From: Citrobacter sp. Awk 4 | GTDB taxonomy: Bacteria; Pseudomonadota; Gammaproteobacteria; Enterobacterales; Enterobacteriaceae | DNA: 64,000 nt | Direction of reading: 5' to 3' | Assembly: GCF_028069725.1 (NCBI RefSeq) | Contig: NZ_JANEWG010000019.1 | Coordinates: forward strand, 18,298 to 82,297 | Part shown: positions 54,567 to 63,000 of the stretch, piece after piece | Layout of the letters: each line of letters begins with the position of its first letter | Numbering within the stretch: the stretch's first letter is position 1 | Translations under genes and position numbers: made by a program | Notes under the pieces: model-generated | The model's database searches: none | Told to the model about the DNA's origin: nothing | The model's input: only the letters and a program-made list of their open reading frames with translations

Positions 54567-55340
54567 TTATGTAAAAAGCAGATTTCGCTCAGGTAACGCC
54601 TGCCACTGATGTTTTAACTGTTCACTCATCTCACCGTGGAGGAGTTGTTCTTTACTGAGGTCATCCGAAACACGTCCTTGATGTAAAGAGACAATACGGT
54701 CTGCATATTGTGCGGCCAGCATAAGATCGTGAGTGACCCACAACACACCGCAACCCTGTGTACATAAATCACGTAGATGATTCAGCAGTTGCCCGGCCTG
54801 GGGGATATCAAGCCATGCTGTAATTTCATCAGCAAGAATATAGCGAGCATGGCTCAGTGAGGCATGGCAGGCCAGAACACGTTTCGCCATGCCGCCAGAC
54901 AGCTGTCGGGGAAAGTTTTTGAGTACAGAGGGACTCAATTGACTTTGTTGTAATAAATGCGCAATTTGCCTTTCATCCCACTCTCGTCCAGAAAGCTGAC
55001 AGGCTCTTCTCATATGTTTTTCGATATTAAGGACAGGATTCAGCGCCTGGACTCCCTGGGGGATATAACAAATATTCTCCCCACGAAATTGGCTAATAGC
55101 TTTATTATCAATGCGTTTGCCATCGAGGCTAATGTCGCCACGAAAGCGTAAGTTTTTTGGCAAGAGATCGAGCAGGCACTGCAAGAGCAAGCTTTTTCCC
55201 TCACCGCTGCCTCCAACCAGAGCCACGATTTCACCCGGCGCAATGTCGAACGAAATATCCTGTAAAAGAGGTGACCACGCTTTCGCGCCATACCAACGGT
55301 AACGTGCAGCCTCAAGGGTAACCCGTCTCAAACTCAGCAT
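54567..55340 (-). CDS. ABC importer ATPase, first subunit
   Basis: A 257-residue ABC ATPase of the DppD/NikD type. Walker A is VGGSGEGKS (near 43), the Q-loop CYIPQGVQALNP (near 92), the signature LSGGMAKR (near 152), Walker B YILADEIT (near 173), and the switch His in VTHDLML. The start at ATG 55340 (MLSLRRVTLEA) has a GAGGA ribosome site and overlaps the end of the permease gene (ATGCTGA), a classic coupling arrangement. It pairs with the shorter ATPase downstream to power the importer. Confidence 0.88.
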   Translation of the reverse strand: MLSLRRVTLEAARYRWYGAKAWSPLLQDISFDIAPGEIVALVGGSGEGKSLLLQCLLDLLPKNLRFRGDISLDGKRIDNKAISQFRGENICYIPQGVQALNPVLNIEKHMRRACQLSGREWDERQIAHLLQQSQLSPSVLKNFPRQLSGGMAKRVLACHASLSHARYILADEITAWLDIPQAGQLLNHLRDLCTQGCGVLWVTHDLMLAAQYADRIVSLHQGRVSDDLSKEQLLHGEMSEQLKHQWQALPERNLLFT

Positions 55341-56146
55341 GTTGCGTTCCTCAGCCATAAACGCTGTATGGCTCTCGCAAATTGATCAAATAACATCACC
55401 AGCATAAAAAGCATCAGGCCGGGAAATAACACCAGCCACCAGTTCCCATGGCCGATGAACCGTAACGCATCCGCCAATAGCAGCCCAAGTGAAGGCTCAT
55501 GAGGCGCCAGGCCAAAACCAAGAAAACTTAACGCCGCTGAATGCAAAACAGCATGAGGGAACATCAGAAGCGTTCCGGTGAGCCATTGCGGAAACAAAGC
55601 CGGTAGATAATGGTTCCGCCAACAGTAAAAATGCCCACGCCCTAATCGACGCGTTAACGTGAGATAGTCGCTCTGTGCGACGCGTTCAGCTTCGGCACGC
55701 AGAATTAACGCCAGGCGGGGCCAGTGAGTGAATGCCACTGCAAGAATAACGCCGCTTTTGCCGCCCCCCAGAGTGAAGCAAATCAGAATAAGTAAAAGAA
55801 GATGCGGCATAGACAGCATGGCGTCTGTCATGAGTCGCATAAGAATATCCAGACGCGGATGCAGGCGCGAAACTGCCGCCATCAGTAAGGCAATTAACCC
55901 GCTACATAAGGCTGCGCCCGTACCTATTTGCAGACTGGTTAACGCCCCCTGAAAGCAGCGTATCCACAAATCACGTCCCAGATTATCGGTCCCGAACCAG
56001 TGCACTGAATCCGGCGGTAGATGCCTTGCCAGAAGATTGACGGAAAGCGGATCATTAGAAATTGCAACGCCGTATATCGCAATAAACGATAAACACAGAG
56101 TGGAAAACAGCAGGCGAGCGAAAGTAGGTGCCGGGTTATAGAGCAT
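55334..56146 (-). CDS. ABC importer permease, DppC/NikC type
   Basis: A 270-residue inner-membrane permease with about five to six membrane helices. The conserved motif for this subfamily follows the first helix (HWFGTDNLGRDLWIR, near 50). The EAA loop is seen as RAEAERVAQSDYLTLTRRLGRG (two parts near 155-175). The start is placed at ATG 56146 because of a GGAG ribosome site 7 bp upstream; an ATG at 56164 is possible. It overlaps the preceding permease gene by 11 bp. Confidence 0.86.
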   Translation of the reverse strand: MLYNPAPTFARLLFSTLCLSFIAIYGVAISNDPLSVNLLARHLPPDSVHWFGTDNLGRDLWIRCFQGALTSLQIGTGAALCSGLIALLMAAVSRLHPRLDILMRLMTDAMLSMPHLLLLILICFTLGGGKSGVILAVAFTHWPRLALILRAEAERVAQSDYLTLTRRLGRGHFYCWRNHYLPALFPQWLTGTLLMFPHAVLHSAALSFLGFGLAPHEPSLGLLLADALRFIGHGNWWLVLFPGLMLFMLVMLFDQFARAIQRLWLRNATC

Positions 56147-57110
56147 CAGGACGCTCCAGTGCATGATTCAGCACGTTTACCAGCCAGGCCGACAGCGAGT
56201 TACCTATAAACACCAACAATGTACTGAACAGCACAATTCCCATAAGTAACGGCAGATCACCACGCAAACCCGCATCTATCGTTGCCTGACCGAGCCCTGG
56301 ATAGGCAAATACTTTTTCCGCCAGTAACGCGCCACCCAACAGCTCCCCAAGTGAGGCAAACTGAAGGCAAAGTGCAGGTGTAATGGCATGTCGCAGGACC
56401 TGATGACGTAAAAGCGACCATCCTTTGTCACCCTGAGATCGCGCAAAACGAACAAATTCACTGTCCATAACGCTGGCAATTTTTTCACGCGTGTGGAGAG
56501 TTATCTGCCCCATCCCTAATAAACTTAATGCGCATACCGGAAGAACCAGATGACGCAACCGTTCCGGGAACGTCGCCACATCAGCATTATTGCCGGGTTC
56601 CCACGCACAACAAACGGGGAGAACTGGCCAGCGAACCGCAAATAAAGACAGCAGCAACATGCCAATCCAAAAGGTGGGTAACGAAGAAAGTAAGTAGCTC
56701 AGCCTGCAGATCATTTTATCTGGCCAACGGTTCAGATATCGCCCGGCGACAAAACCCAATGCCGTTCCCAGTATTCCTGACATCAGCCAGGCGCCCGCCA
56801 GAAGTGCAAATGAAGTTGCAAAACGTTCACGGATAACACTCGCGACTGGCGCGTTAAAGAGCATGGAATAACCCAGATCACCCTGTATTAGCTGTAAAAA
56901 CCAATGAACAAAGCGTTCCCAGAGAGGCTGGTCCAAACCCCAACGGGCAGCAATACGTGCATATTGCTCTGGCGGAACATGTAGCAGATCATTACCAATA
57001 TACGCCCGTACAGGATCAATCGGCGAAAAGCTGAGCAGGGTGAAAGTGCCGGCGGCAACCAGCACTAACAGTATCATCAGTCTGAACATATGACCGAAAA
57101 CATGTCTCAT
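56136..57110 (-). CDS. ABC importer permease, DppB/NikB type
   Basis: A 324-residue permease with six membrane helices. The N-terminal MRHVFGHMFRLMILLVLVAA is followed by the family segment FSPIDPVRAYIG and by RWGLDQPLWERFVHWFLQLI, typical of DppB/NikB. The EAA-type loop includes MDSEFVRFARSQGDKGWSLL and the C-terminal EKVFAYPGLGQATIDA. The start at ATG 57110 shares a base with the stop of the binding-protein gene (TAATG). It forms the membrane channel with the second permease. Confidence 0.88.
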   Translation of the reverse strand: MRHVFGHMFRLMILLVLVAAGTFTLLSFSPIDPVRAYIGNDLLHVPPEQYARIAARWGLDQPLWERFVHWFLQLIQGDLGYSMLFNAPVASVIRERFATSFALLAGAWLMSGILGTALGFVAGRYLNRWPDKMICRLSYLLSSLPTFWIGMLLLSLFAVRWPVLPVCCAWEPGNNADVATFPERLRHLVLPVCALSLLGMGQITLHTREKIASVMDSEFVRFARSQGDKGWSLLRHQVLRHAITPALCLQFASLGELLGGALLAEKVFAYPGLGQATIDAGLRGDLPLLMGIVLFSTLLVFIGNSLSAWLVNVLNHALERPDAL

Positions 57111-58696
57111 TAACGGCAAGTCCAGGTCCATTCATCAAGGTTATTCAGAAGCGACCAGCTACCGTGAATTTCAGGTGCCCCTTTGCCCAGATTGATACAG
57201 GGATTAGCAAGATAGGTATGTTGAATATTGAGCAACCAGGCCCAGGCCGCATCTCCCTGAACGCCGGCCCCTTGTTTTCCATCCCATTCCACCTGCTGCC
57301 AGAATGGAAGCGCTTTTTGCCAGTCTGGCGCATCAAGAGCCTGTTTGAGATGTTGTTCTACAACCGGGTTGCTGTAATAACCCGGGTTATAATATTCCAG
57401 GCCAGCCGCCTGACCACTGTAATGATGGACGAGTTCCATCGGGTCAAGACTTCCCCAGCCAAATAACGTCGGATTAGCGTGCATATGACGTTCTACGGTT
57501 TCCCAGCTACCCGATTGCAGCGAGACGTCGATTCCTATTGGTTGCAGCATGGCTCGTACGGCTTCCGCCAAATCTCTTCTGCTGCTGTCGCCGCTGGCAT
57601 ACCATAATGTTAACCGCGCTTCTTTGCCTTCTTTAGCGCGCACACCGTCTTTGCCTGTTTTCCATCCGGCTTCATCAAGGATTTTGCGCGCTTTATCTAA
57701 ATCACCATCTTTGAAAACGACCGCCGGATTCTGCCAGGGAAGTCCCTGAACGGCACTGTATGCAGGAATGGCGTGACCTTCCATCACCTGTTCAGCCAGT
57801 TGCTCACGATTAATGGCGTAGTTTATGGCTCGTCTGATGGCAATATCTGCGGTCACATCGTTACCGATAGGGTAACCGTTGGCATCATTTTTCCCTGCGG
57901 GAACCATTGGGAAAACAATCCCCCTGTTCTCGACACTATCACGTATCCAGAGCTTAAGATTATCCTGTTGCGGCGCGACGGCCATTGACGGCGCAATGCG
58001 TACTAACCCTAATTGACCACTTCGTGCTGCCGCATAAGCATTATCTTCATCAAGGAAAACAAAGACGAGTCGGTTGAAGTCATTTTTTTTACCGGCATAC
58101 CAGGGATTCGCTTCAACGATCAACTGCTGCCCAGGCTGGAAACTGACAAGACGATACGGACCTGCGCCAATTGGGCTTTTGGCGAATGTTTTTTCGTCAT
58201 ACCGTTTCGCAGGGACAATGCCTAAAGAGCCAAGAACGTTGACGAATGTGCTCTGGGGATTACTCAGCGTGATTTCAACGCGGCGGGTATCAAGCTGGCG
58301 GGCATGACTAAAATTACCCATGTCGATTTTGCCACCACTTTTAGCTGCTTTATTATAAGTAAAAACAACATCTTCAGCGGTCAAAGGCGAACCATCGGAA
58401 AACTTAAGGTCCGGTTTTAACGTCAGGGTCCAGGTTTTACCATCGGCACTGGTTTCCACTTTTTCGGTGAGCAGATTTCCCCAACTCATATCCGCGTGTT
58501 GTTTTAACAACGGCGCATGTAGAAGGAGGTAGCTACCGTGGCTCCAGCCGAGCATCGGATCAAATCCTTCAGTAGGCTCTGAGCCGATGGCCATTTTCAA
58601 TGTCTGACCTTCTGTAGATTGCTGTGCGGCCAGCAGTGGGGAGGTCAAAGCGAGTGATAGAGCACATGTAAGCAGCGTCAACTTGCCTTTATTCAT
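57110..58696 (-). CDS. Family 5 solute-binding protein (peptide/nickel importer type)
   Basis: A 528-residue periplasmic binding protein of the SBP_bac_5 family (DppA/OppA/NikA). The signal peptide is KLTLLTCALSLALTSPLLAA with cleavage before QQSTEG. Family segments are WTLTLKPDLKFSDGSPLTAEDVVF (spread over residues 90-115), SPIGAGPYRLVSF (near 175) and RRAINYAINREQLAEQV (near 285). Substrates in this family include peptides, nickel and metal-opine complexes. It is clearly different from my memory of E. coli NikA, and I cannot name the ligand. It is the first gene of a leftward operon of five tightly overlapping genes. Confidence 0.88.
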   Translation of the reverse strand: MNKGKLTLLTCALSLALTSPLLAAQQSTEGQTLKMAIGSEPTEGFDPMLGWSHGSYLLLHAPLLKQHADMSWGNLLTEKVETSADGKTWTLTLKPDLKFSDGSPLTAEDVVFTYNKAAKSGGKIDMGNFSHARQLDTRRVEITLSNPQSTFVNVLGSLGIVPAKRYDEKTFAKSPIGAGPYRLVSFQPGQQLIVEANPWYAGKKNDFNRLVFVFLDEDNAYAAARSGQLGLVRIAPSMAVAPQQDNLKLWIRDSVENRGIVFPMVPAGKNDANGYPIGNDVTADIAIRRAINYAINREQLAEQVMEGHAIPAYSAVQGLPWQNPAVVFKDGDLDKARKILDEAGWKTGKDGVRAKEGKEARLTLWYASGDSSRRDLAEAVRAMLQPIGIDVSLQSGSWETVERHMHANPTLFGWGSLDPMELVHHYSGQAAGLEYYNPGYYSNPVVEQHLKQALDAPDWQKALPFWQQVEWDGKQGAGVQGDAAWAWLLNIQHTYLANPCINLGKGAPEIHGSWSLLNNLDEWTWTCR

Positions 58697-59070
58697 TACC
58701 TTTTCCCGGATTACGTATTGTTTTTATTACTCCCTACGAAGTTCATCGTGGGGGATTCCTGGGGAAAGAATTATGGTGGACTCACTCAGGGAAAAATATG
58801 ATATAGGACAGAAAAGTATGATCATTTCATGAAAAAGTCATACTTACGTTCAACGGGCTAAACGCCTCACCATTAATAGCATGCGATTGTGCTTCGAATG
58901 TTCGCCTTTGACACTTGCCCTCCGGAAGATTATCGGCGATGAGTGGGATACCGTAATGCGCACTATCAAGTAGATAGATGTCCGTAGCAATCCGACTTCA
59001 AGAGTATGCGCTTTATACAAAGGCGTTAAGTGTGCTGTGCGATGGCATGTCATCGCACAGCATTCATTCG
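58697..59070. other. Intergenic region upstream of the ABC importer operon
   Basis: 374 bp without a convincing gene. It should hold the importer promoter next to 58696 and the end of the DUF1254 operon near 59070. A rightward open stretch (58829-58977) could encode a 45-residue fragment, but it has no clear start signal and no family I recognise. I could not identify a metal-regulator box. Confidence 0.4.
59033..59062 (-). terminator. Strong hairpin after the DUF1254 operon
   Basis: A perfect 12-bp stem TGCTGTGCGATG/CATCGCACAGCA with a 6-base loop, beginning 8 bp after the stop codon at 59071. No T-run follows on the minus strand, so it may work with Rho or protect the 3' end and not act as an intrinsic terminator. 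Confidence 0.55.
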
Positions 59071-60534
59071 TTACTTCACCGTCTCAATTTTTGGTGGTTG
59101 CCAGCTACCATCAAGAATGGATTGCTCACCCCAGTAGGCCCGAATATAAAGTGAGAATGTGCCGTCAGGCGCTGGAAGCCAGTTGTTGATTTTATCCTCC
59201 GTTGGCCGGGTTTTACTGACATATAAGGTCAGTGAACCGTCATCGTTATATTTCAGGTTTTTGTTTTTTGTGCCCAGGGAGTAGCGGTTCATTTCGTTGG
59301 GGCTGAAAAGATGCTTACTGTTATAGAGCGTTAATGACCAGAAGCCTTTCACCGGCGGAAGTTCCCCTTTCGGGAAAGTGACGGTGTAATCATGTTCACC
59401 AGAAAGCTGATTACCCGTTGCATCGTTATCCGTATAGAAATACTGGGTTTCGTTCGGTTTATTATCAAACATGTTTGATTTGGATGTGCCCGTCCGGTTG
59501 TAGTAATCCACCCCAAATTCAGCATTGTTTTTCGAACGGTTCCAGCCATTACCGGCAGGTACACCGTTATTCTTCCACTTAAAGAAGTCAGCAATGACCG
59601 TTTTATCAGTCTCAATGGCGGCTTCATCCATCCATTTACGGATTTCCGGATTTTTCTTTCCGGCTTCAACCAGGTGACGATACTGCGCATACATGGCTTC
59701 TTCGCCAGGCAGCGGCGGCACTTTATCGAGCACATTGGCGAATTGGTCAAAGAATTTCTCCGGAATAACCCATCTCGTTTCACCGGCGCTTGCATCCGGT
59801 TTGTCGCCGATTGCCGGGATTTTTGAGTATTCGAAGGATTTCATTTTTCCGTCGAATTGACTTAATGGATAGGTCATTATTTCTTTGATGGGGGCCTGAA
59901 TAGCCGCTCTGTCTTCCGGCGTATCATCCATCTGAACGCGAGGGATCACGTTCGCCATTTCGGTGGATGACTGGATAATGCCGTTAAATCCTTTTGGCGT
60001 TTCCCCTTTCCAGCCCGGCCCGACTAACAGATAAAAACCGGGTTTCGTGCCGTAGGGTTTACCCACGTTGCCAATTTGATTCGTCCGGGCGTCGTAGATG
60101 GCATATACCCAGAATCGCTCACCAAAATCAGGCACCTGAATAACAATCGGCTCTTTATCCAGTTCAAAAAAGCCCAGCCCGTATGCCACGTCCTGGTTTG
60201 GGCAGGTCACGAAAGTCTCTTCGGGCTTGATGTAATCTGTCAGCATACTGAGTTGTCCCATTGGCGCCACCGGCACCATTCCGCCATTCAGTGCCGGGTA
60301 AGGCGCTTTGGTGATAGTCTCACGGCGATTGAACTGATTCACCATCGGCCAGCCCCAGATATAAGCCTGCTGCGCGATCGCTTTTACATAGGCTTCCGGC
60401 ATTGAGACATCCGCAGAAGGCTGGGTCAGTTGGTCAAACTGAACTGGCTGGGGGATCGTCAGTGGTGCGGATTGTGCAAATGCACCCGCACTTAACGTCA
60501 GAGCAATAAATAGCGCAAGGTACCTTTTATTCAT
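59071..60534 (-). CDS. Exported DUF1254/DUF1214 protein, second copy
   Basis: A 487-residue secreted protein with a signal peptide (MNKRYLALFIALTLSAGAFA, cleavage before QSAPLT). The N-terminal DUF1254 domain (about 40-180) includes AYIWGWPMVNQFNRRE and FWVYAIYDARTNQIG. The C-terminal DUF1214 domain (about 370-487) includes GFWSLTLYNSKHLF and NWLPAPDGTFSLYIRAYWGE. The start at ATG 60534 is preferred; a GTG four codons earlier is in frame. No catalytic function is established for the family. It lies 14 bp after its paralogue. Confidence 0.85.
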   Translation of the reverse strand: MNKRYLALFIALTLSAGAFAQSAPLTIPQPVQFDQLTQPSADVSMPEAYVKAIAQQAYIWGWPMVNQFNRRETITKAPYPALNGGMVPVAPMGQLSMLTDYIKPEETFVTCPNQDVAYGLGFFELDKEPIVIQVPDFGERFWVYAIYDARTNQIGNVGKPYGTKPGFYLLVGPGWKGETPKGFNGIIQSSTEMANVIPRVQMDDTPEDRAAIQAPIKEIMTYPLSQFDGKMKSFEYSKIPAIGDKPDASAGETRWVIPEKFFDQFANVLDKVPPLPGEEAMYAQYRHLVEAGKKNPEIRKWMDEAAIETDKTVIADFFKWKNNGVPAGNGWNRSKNNAEFGVDYYNRTGTSKSNMFDNKPNETQYFYTDNDATGNQLSGEHDYTVTFPKGELPPVKGFWSLTLYNSKHLFSPNEMNRYSLGTKNKNLKYNDDGSLTLYVSKTRPTEDKINNWLPAPDGTFSLYIRAYWGEQSILDGSWQPPKIETVK

Positions 60535-60548
60535 CTCGTTTCTCACTG

Positions 60549-62027
60549 TTATTTATTCGTTTGCACCAGGTCGTCCGGGATCCACGTCTGGTCGTAGAAT
60601 CCGTCTTCCGTGCCGTAGAGACGCAGTGCCACCAGGAAATTACGGTTAGGCACCGTTTTGATAAACGCGCTGTCCGCCACGCCTTGCGGTTTGTCCGGGC
60701 CAAACCACAGATCGATGGAGCCATCGCTGTTTTTGGGGATGTTGTAATAACCGTTAGTCGAAGGAAGTAGTTGGTCGGTTTCCGGCATAGTGCCATCAGT
60801 GATGTTATAGGCGGTGACGGCCCAGAACAGCGCCGCTGGCGGGTTCGGCGGCAGATGCAATTTATAGGTGTTGCTGCCGTCCAGGAACGTGCCGGTATTG
60901 TCTTTGGTTGCATAAGGATATTTCGAACCAGCGCCTGTCGTGTGCATCACCATGGCTGCCGCGCTGGAGTAGGCAATCTGGAAGAACGCCGCGCGCTGGT
61001 TCGCATCCAGCGTACCGTACTGCATCCATTCGGCAGTTGCCCCGGCCCAGGAGGTTTCCCACTGTCTGTCTTTATAATAGAGCTGACGCTGATCGTCGCG
61101 TCCGACCTGGCGGCGCGCCAGGATCATACGCGGAGCGGTTTCCACTGCCTTGTTCAGTAATTCCTGTTGCTTCGCCGTTGGCGCGAAAGGTTTGCCTTTC
61201 ACGATCCCGATGCTTAACAGGGCGCTGCGGGTTTCGTCAGGAATGGCCGTTAAAGGCTCATAATCGACAAAGGCTTTCAGTTTTTGCCAGTAGCTGGCAT
61301 CGGTGGGGTAGACCATGTTGACGCGTTTGCCGCTGGCATCCGGGAACTGCATCGGTTTGACGTCTTTCTCTACATCCCACAACGGATAAACGCGGGTGGT
61401 TTCGGCATTTTTCACCGCCGGAGTTGGATCCGGCTTACCGTCGCCTTTGCCCATAATGGTTCTGAAGAAGAGGAACACGTTATAAGTGGAGGATTTAAAG
61501 GCGTAATAGCCCTGCGGGACTGGCCCCTCATAATCCGGCGGCAATAGCAGATAGAGGCCGCCACGCGCACGATCCGGACCGATAGCACCCACATCTGTGA
61601 TGGTTTTCTGGAAGAAGTCAGTGAACATTCCTATAACATTGGCAGGCGCTTTCACAACGAGCGGGCCCGTCTCTTTCAGGTCGAGATAACTCATGGAATA
61701 AATCACATCACCGTTGGGCGTAGGCACTACGGCACGGCTGTCCATGCGTTCTTTCCAGATGGGAAGAACATTATAACCTTTGCCAAATGCAGCTTCGGAA
61801 CCGTCGCGTAATCCGATGGTATTAAGCAGAGGAAGCGTCTGAATGTAGGCCTGGATAGCATCCTGATAGTAGAGTTCATCACTTAAAGACTGCGCTTCCT
61901 GCTGTGGCAGCCAGTTGCCGTTATTGAGTTGTTTCATCAGAGGTGAGAGCGGGGCGTCTGCAGAAGAAGCTGGCTGAGAAACCAGCAATGCCAACAACAT
62001 GGCAGATGTCATTACGCGAAGCTTCAT
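60549..62027 (-). CDS. Exported DUF1254/DUF1214 protein, first copy
   Basis: A 492-residue paralogue of the downstream gene with a signal peptide (MKLRVMTSAMLLALLVSQPASS, cleavage before ADAPLS). DUF1254 region about 50-190 (NGDVIYSMSYLDLKETGPLV); DUF1214 region about 370-492 (ALFWAVTAYNITDGTMPETD and PNRNFLVALRLYGTEDGFYD). The start at ATG 62027 removes 37 codons of basic, unlikely upstream frame and leaves a clean signal peptide. The two copies have diverged strongly, so the duplication is old or the pair was acquired together. Function unknown. Confidence 0.85.
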   Translation of the reverse strand: MKLRVMTSAMLLALLVSQPASSADAPLSPLMKQLNNGNWLPQQEAQSLSDELYYQDAIQAYIQTLPLLNTIGLRDGSEAAFGKGYNVLPIWKERMDSRAVVPTPNGDVIYSMSYLDLKETGPLVVKAPANVIGMFTDFFQKTITDVGAIGPDRARGGLYLLLPPDYEGPVPQGYYAFKSSTYNVFLFFRTIMGKGDGKPDPTPAVKNAETTRVYPLWDVEKDVKPMQFPDASGKRVNMVYPTDASYWQKLKAFVDYEPLTAIPDETRSALLSIGIVKGKPFAPTAKQQELLNKAVETAPRMILARRQVGRDDQRQLYYKDRQWETSWAGATAEWMQYGTLDANQRAAFFQIAYSSAAAMVMHTTGAGSKYPYATKDNTGTFLDGSNTYKLHLPPNPPAALFWAVTAYNITDGTMPETDQLLPSTNGYYNIPKNSDGSIDLWFGPDKPQGVADSAFIKTVPNRNFLVALRLYGTEDGFYDQTWIPDDLVQTNK

Positions 62028-62198
62028 AAGTATTTCACGACGTAAAAGAAAAAATCGACCCGGAACGTATCGCTTTCTGATTACCTGTAATAACCCGCAG
62101 CGCCAGCGACTGATATTGCAGAAAGCTTTTAGAAGCATAGTCAGTTTTATAAAATAGTTGCCTATTTATAAATGTTTAATTGGATCTACTTATTGGGC
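62028..62198. other. Region upstream of the DUF1254 pair
   Basis: 171 bp of AT-rich sequence between the first DUF1254 gene and the broken small gene. It should contain the promoter for the DUF1254 pair. No operator or small RNA that I recognise. Confidence 0.4.
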
Positions 62199-62395
62199 TT
62201 ACGCGTGAAAAGTACCTGCATTATTCCATGCCAACATTAAGGTTTTAAGCTCGCAGGCCTGCTCCTCAGAAATAACTACAATGCGTTGTTTTTAATGTTC
62301 TCGTTGGGAACAACTCTGCCAACAACACCGCGACTGTCGGGGATGAGAGCATCAAGGGTAATTACTCTTGGTATCGGGTGGTCTAAGGCAACCAT
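62199..62395 (-). pseudogene. Small gene apparently split by a one-base frameshift
   Basis: From ATG at 62395, which overlaps the end of the upstream gene by 13 bp, 39 codons (beginning MVALDHPIPRVITLDAL and reaching VVPNENIKNNAL) end at a TAG at 62276-62278. In the -1 frame the reading continues without a stop as IVVISEEQACELKTLMLAWN to TAA at 62199. One extra base in the five-base A-run (plus-strand T-run 62289-62293) would join them as ...NENIKKQRIVVISEE..., a 65-residue protein. Both halves look like protein coding. It may be a true frameshift mutation, a sequencing error in the run, or a small expressed 39-residue protein. I recognise no family. Confidence 0.55.
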
Positions 62396-62847
62396 TCACG
62401 GGGCGACCGCAATTCTCTCGCAGCAGAATGGGGTAAGCATCGGCCATAGATAGCAGAGGAATAGAGATGACTGTTATCATCAACTATCTGGCAAAGGCAT
62501 TTGAAAGGTTCACCCAGGGTTGGGCTATCACATAACCGGGGGGCTTCAGCAATAACGTCGAAGTCGAGTGTAATGCTAACCTCCTTAACCCAGAACTCAG
62601 GAATTTGCTGTTTCACCAACAACTCGGCCAGCAAAGACGTGTAGCGGCGCGCGATATTATTCAGCAGGACAACGTGGGTATCGAATGTATGCGCGGGAAA
62701 TGAAAACATCACCGAGGTGAGCCTGTTTTCGGTTGCGAATAGTTTTAACTGACCAATAGACCAGTACCCCCCGGACTCATTGTTGCGGCTGACAAAGCTT
62801 CCAGTAAGTGAGTTAGCTATCCCTCTAAGCTCAGTTCTTCGTGCCAT
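62383..62847 (-). CDS. Hypothetical protein, 154 residues
   Basis: I do not recognise the family with certainty. The start MARRTELRGIANSLTGSFVS (62847) has a CAGGAAA ribosome site; an ATG 23 codons upstream is possible but lacks one. The N-terminus is basic, followed by RNNESGGYWSIGQLKLFA. The central part alternates hydrophobic strands and helices (NNIARRYTSLLAELLVKQQI), and four Cys fall in the C-terminal third (RLCDS, KCLCQI, GRCLP). No signal peptide or membrane segment. It lies 153 bp after the zincin-like gene on the same strand and overlaps the broken small gene. Confidence 0.7.
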   Translation of the reverse strand: MARRTELRGIANSLTGSFVSRNNESGGYWSIGQLKLFATENRLTSVMFSFPAHTFDTHVVLLNNIARRYTSLLAELLVKQQIPEFWVKEVSITLDFDVIAEAPRLCDSPTLGEPFKCLCQIVDDNSHLYSSAIYGRCLPHSAARELRSPREWLP

Positions 62848-63000
62848 TGCGATTTCCTGCCTGCTGGTTAAATTCCTCAAGCGGAAACCGTAATCGGTAT
62901 AGAATCGCTGCGCCACTCTTTATTATCCCTTTTTATTGCCTTGACCTTTACATGCAGCTGAATTTTGAATGTCCGCTGTGAGCGAGGAGCGGAAGAGTGA

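Noticed and set aside
58829..58977. Rightward open stretch of about 45 codons (VQRAKRLTINSMRLCFECSP...)
   Set aside because: It looks faintly protein-like but has no start codon with a ribosome site and no family I recognise; a stretch this long occurs often by chance.
62280..62300. Programmed -1 frameshifting in the small gene
   Set aside because: The site reads T AAA AAC in frame, so re-pairing of the P-site tRNA would be on TAA; it does not fit the X XXY YYZ slippery rule, and a mutation or read error is simpler.
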